Of a stretch of DNA of 64,000 nt, positions 61,845 through 64,000 are shown piece after piece. The stretch lies in NCBI GenBank assembly GCA_965204715.1, contig OZ242009.1, positions 434,001-498,000 of the forward strand, given 5' to 3'. The notes below the pieces were generated by a model that saw only the letters and a list, made by a program, of their open reading frames with translations, searched no databases and was not told the origin of the DNA. The DNA comes from CATOSP01 sp965204715 (GTDB lineage Bacteria; Chloroflexota; Dehalococcoidia; Lucifugimonadales; UBA3495). The first letter of the stretch is position 1; each line of letters opens with the position of its first letter. A program made the translations under genes and the position numbers.

Positions 61845-62194
61845 TCAGCCCGCCATGTCCAGTCCAGCCCTTCGTTCCAGTTCCTCCAACAAGTTGGGAT
61901 TTGACTCTAACTCGTCGTGAAAGCCTTGCAATTCGGGAGAACTGTGTCCAAATAGGTACGACAACGCCCTGTAATGGCAGCCCTCGCACGACCACCCTGC
62001 CGGTTGACGGTCGTCTCCCTTGTACCAGATAAGCTGGATGGGGTCGAAATCCATGTCATGCCAGCCGGGGCCTGGGCATTGGTACAGGACTCGGGGGATT
62101 GGCGCAGTTCCCAAGGGAGGGCTTCTGCCCAATGCTCCATCATGTCGCAGACCTCCTGGTGGTCCAACGCGCTTGTATTGATGGGTCTCTGCAA
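61845..62194 (-). CDS. Small CxxC hypothetical protein, probably frameshifted
   Basis: Two overlapping frames seem to be one gene of about 115 residues. The first (from a TTG at 62194) reads DHQEVCDMMEHWAEALPWEL. After a CCCCC run near 62093 the second frame continues GWHDMDFDPIQLIWYKGDD, a WSCEGCHYRALSYLFG metal-type motif and an acidic helical tail, ending at 61845. No known family. A one-base error in the C-run would join them. It is antisense to no known gene. Confidence 0.42.
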
Positions 62195-62300
62195 TGGCGG
62201 CCCAAACTCCAGATCCGGGGCTTGCGTTATGACGTGTGTGCTCTCCTTTCCTGTGTGGTATTTTACATTCCATCAATCTCACTATTCCAAGGAGAGAGCA

Positions 62301-63155
62301 ATGTACGGGCGCCGTTTGCTGGTCTGCTTCGCGCACCCTGATGATGAAGCCTTCCCTGTGGGCGGTGCGCTGGCAGCCCACGCCTCGCAGGGTGTTGATA
62401 TACGCCTGGTGACGGCGACCTCCGGTGAGGAGGGGGAGATACGGCAGGAAGGGGCCGCCACCCGGGAGACCTTAGGCGCGGTCCGCCGCGTTGAGCTTTC
62501 CTGCGCTGTCCGCGCCCTGGGCCTGTCCAACCACCGGGTGCTGCGTTACCGGGACTCGGGGATGGCGGGTTCCGAGGCCAACGCCGACCCGCTGGCGTTC
62601 ATCAACGCCCCGGCCAACGAGGTAGTGGAGCAACTGGTGGAGGAGATCCGCACCTTCCGGCCCCAGGTGGTGCTGACCTTCGGCCCGGATGGACTCTACG
62701 GGCATCCCGACCATATCGCCATCTGCCATCACGCCACCGAGGCTTTCAGGCTGGCCGCCGACAGGGACGCCTTCCCGGACCAACTGGCAGGCGGGCGGGC
62801 GCCCCACCAGTCAGAGCGGCTCTTCTACAGTGTCCGGCCCAGGGGATTCCGCATGGAGTGGGCGCTGGCGGTGCGCAGTGCCGGAATTGATTTCCCGCTG
62901 CCCGCGCCGGAGCGGGCCAACGAGGGAGTGCCCAACGAGGACATCCACCTGGAGATGCACCTGGATGACCACCTGGAGACCAAGATGGCCTGCATCCTGT
63001 GTCACCGCACCCAGGTGGCAGCGGACTGGCCGTACCACCGGGTCCCCCGTGAAGTCTCCATGACAGTCCTGGGCCGGGAGTTCTACACCAGGGCCATCCC
63101 GCCGGTACAACCGGGGGAGCAGGTGCCCCAGGACTTCTTCGAGGGAATCGGCTGA
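62301..63155 (+). CDS. PIG-L family N-deacetylase
   Basis: A 284-residue LmbE/MshB/BshB-type zinc deacetylase. CFAHPDDEAFPVGGALA near residues 9-25 is the AHPDDE motif; YGHPDHIAICHHATEAF near 133-149 supplies the HPDH metal histidine. AAGGAGAGAGC precedes the ATG at 62301. Substrates are N-acetylglucosamine conjugates (mycothiol, bacillithiol) or others; the neighbourhood gives no hint. Confidence 0.9.
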   Translation: MYGRRLLVCFAHPDDEAFPVGGALAAHASQGVDIRLVTATSGEEGEIRQEGAATRETLGAVRRVELSCAVRALGLSNHRVLRYRDSGMAGSEANADPLAFINAPANEVVEQLVEEIRTFRPQVVLTFGPDGLYGHPDHIAICHHATEAFRLAADRDAFPDQLAGGRAPHQSERLFYSVRPRGFRMEWALAVRSAGIDFPLPAPERANEGVPNEDIHLEMHLDDHLETKMACILCHRTQVAADWPYHRVPREVSMTVLGREFYTRAIPPVQPGEQVPQDFFEGIG

Positions 63156-63198
63156 CTGCGGACCCGGCACGGCCAAAGGAACAGGCCGCCTGCTTCAT

Positions 63199-63897
63199 CT
63201 ATATGATGATCCACTCGATGACCTTGATGATTATCCAGGGGATGAAACCGAGGATTCCGCTAATCAGGACAACCACGACAGCCCGCCCCACGGACTCGTA
63301 GTCCAGGGCGTAACGCACTGCCACTACAACCCCGACCAGCGTCCAAACGAAGCCTATAAACCAGAACAAGCCGCCGAAGCCGGGGATGAATGTTAAGATG
63401 GACAGGATGCCCGGGGTGTAGGCAAACCCCATCATACGGCCTAATTCGGACCAACTGGTCTGGGTTGCAGCAGTGCGCAACAACCCCCCACCGATCATCA
63501 GCATCAGCGTGACCCACATTGCCCAACGCACTACCCCGAAGAACAACCCACCCACGATGGCAAGCACGATTCCGACCACGGTCAGGGTTTCAACCGCAAC
63601 GACTGTCCCTTCTACGGTTTCCATATCCAGGGTTTCCGAATTGAGGGTTTCAACCGCTCCGATTCCCCCTACCACGGCTTCCCCGGTTACGAGTTCTCCG
63701 GTTATGAGTTCCCCCGCGGCAGTTTGCACTTCCGCGGTTGGCGGCGACACGACCTCGTTCAGTATACCGCCGACTATCCCGCACACCGTCACCAGCAGCA
63801 CAACCATGAAAGCCTGTCCTATTGCCGTGGCGTCGGCTTCAATCTCCTCGTATGTACTGGTCCGGAACAGCGCCGCCCCGATCATGCGATTAAGCAT
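63199..63897 (-). CDS. YIP1-family membrane protein with repetitive loop
   Basis: A 232-residue YIP1-type membrane protein with five hydrophobic segments (for example AFMVVLLVTVCGIVGGIL near 29-46 and a cluster at 105-230). Between the first and second segments is a loop of about 50 residues made of near-repeats of (E)TL/ELVTGE and ETxxxE units, from a short degenerate DNA repeat. GGGAAAG precedes the ATG. Function unknown; YIP1 proteins are membrane organisers. Confidence 0.78.
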   Translation of the reverse strand: MLNRMIGAALFRTSTYEEIEADATAIGQAFMVVLLVTVCGIVGGILNEVVSPPTAEVQTAAGELITGELVTGEAVVGGIGAVETLNSETLDMETVEGTVVAVETLTVVGIVLAIVGGLFFGVVRWAMWVTLMLMIGGGLLRTAATQTSWSELGRMMGFAYTPGILSILTFIPGFGGLFWFIGFVWTLVGVVVAVRYALDYESVGRAVVVVLISGILGFIPWIIIKVIEWIII

Positions 63898-63930
63898 CTT
63901 TTCTTTCCCCTGATTGGATTCGCCGCGAGT

Positions 63931-64000
63931 CTACCGCAGGAACTCGTCACGCCAGCGGTTGTAGTCGTCCTGGCGCGTTACCTGGTTCATCAGGTCCGCC
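63931..64000 (-). CDS. 3' end of a gene entering from the right edge
   Basis: Twenty-two codons in one frame end at a TAG at 63931: DLMNQVTRQDDYNRWRDEFL then a stop. The rest lies outside the window. It precedes the YIP1 gene on the same strand. No family assigned. Confidence 0.55.
   Translation of the reverse strand, partial: ADLMNQVTRQDDYNRWRDEFLR

Overview
The window is GC-rich, gene-dense bacterial chromosome. Gene content (late cobalamin assembly, LLM flavin oxidoreductase, enolase-superfamily enzyme, CoA-transferase pair, extradiol dioxygenase, PIG-L deacetylase, a 47-residue DUF5679 zinc ribbon, many toxin-antitoxin modules) suggests a Chloroflexota bacterium of the Dehalococcoidia/SAR202 type. 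This is inference from gene content only; no rRNA is present.

Layout. 0.1-4.3 kb: Smr protein, CoA-transferase A and B subunits with a HEPN-like gene between them, a DCC-family redox protein and a BNR beta-propeller. 4.5-10.2 kb: an accessory island with a mosaic duplication of two genes of unknown function, two DUF433/DUF5615 toxin-antitoxin modules in opposite orientation, a nucleotidyltransferase/HI0074 pair and a DpnI/Dam-replacing-type endonuclease. 10.2-15.1 kb: isopropylmalate-dehydrogenase-family enzyme, then the cobalamin genes cobC-like, cobQ, cobU and a pduX-like kinase. 15.4-22.2 kb: small-molecule metabolism (CMD protein, class IV aminotransferase, SMP-30 lactonase, sarcosine-oxidase-like flavoprotein, enolase-superfamily enzyme, PAC2). 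22.2-25.2 kb: a DNA methyltransferase fused to a probable nuclease domain, followed by a gene stub that ends at an IS630 insertion.

25.3-31.1 kb: a zinc-homeostasis locus (WD40 protein, ZNG1/CobW GTPase, a ZnuA lipoprotein with an AztD-like propeller in its middle, and a Fur/Zur repressor) with three copies of a shared operator TGATA-N5-TATCA. 31.2-36.2 kb: ISAs1 element, PhoU, small proteins and an N-acyl-D-amino-acid deacylase carrying an internal Rieske domain. 36.3-46.9 kb, minus strand: PIN/Xre-M78 module, dxs, HD hydrolase, biotin carboxylase and carrier protein, recO-recR-ybaB-dnaX-ybeY. 47.1-50.8 kb: tRNA-Glu, nth, an ISKra4-type element with a 9-bp target duplication, and debris of a second methyltransferase copy joined to an internally deleted ISAs1. 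51.0-64 kb: Ppx/GppA phosphatase with two thymidylate-kinase-like genes, ABC-2 exporter, VOC protein, LLM and LigB-type oxidoreductases, SulP transporter, PIG-L deacetylase and a YIP1 membrane protein.

The most unusual items are the ZnuA-AztD fusion with its three-box Zur regulon, the Rieske-in-deacylase architecture, the methyltransferase-nuclease and its broken partner gene, and the mosaic duplication at 4.5-7.2 kb. Several genes carry single-base frameshifts, some in C-runs, so assembly error must be excluded before calling them pseudogenes.
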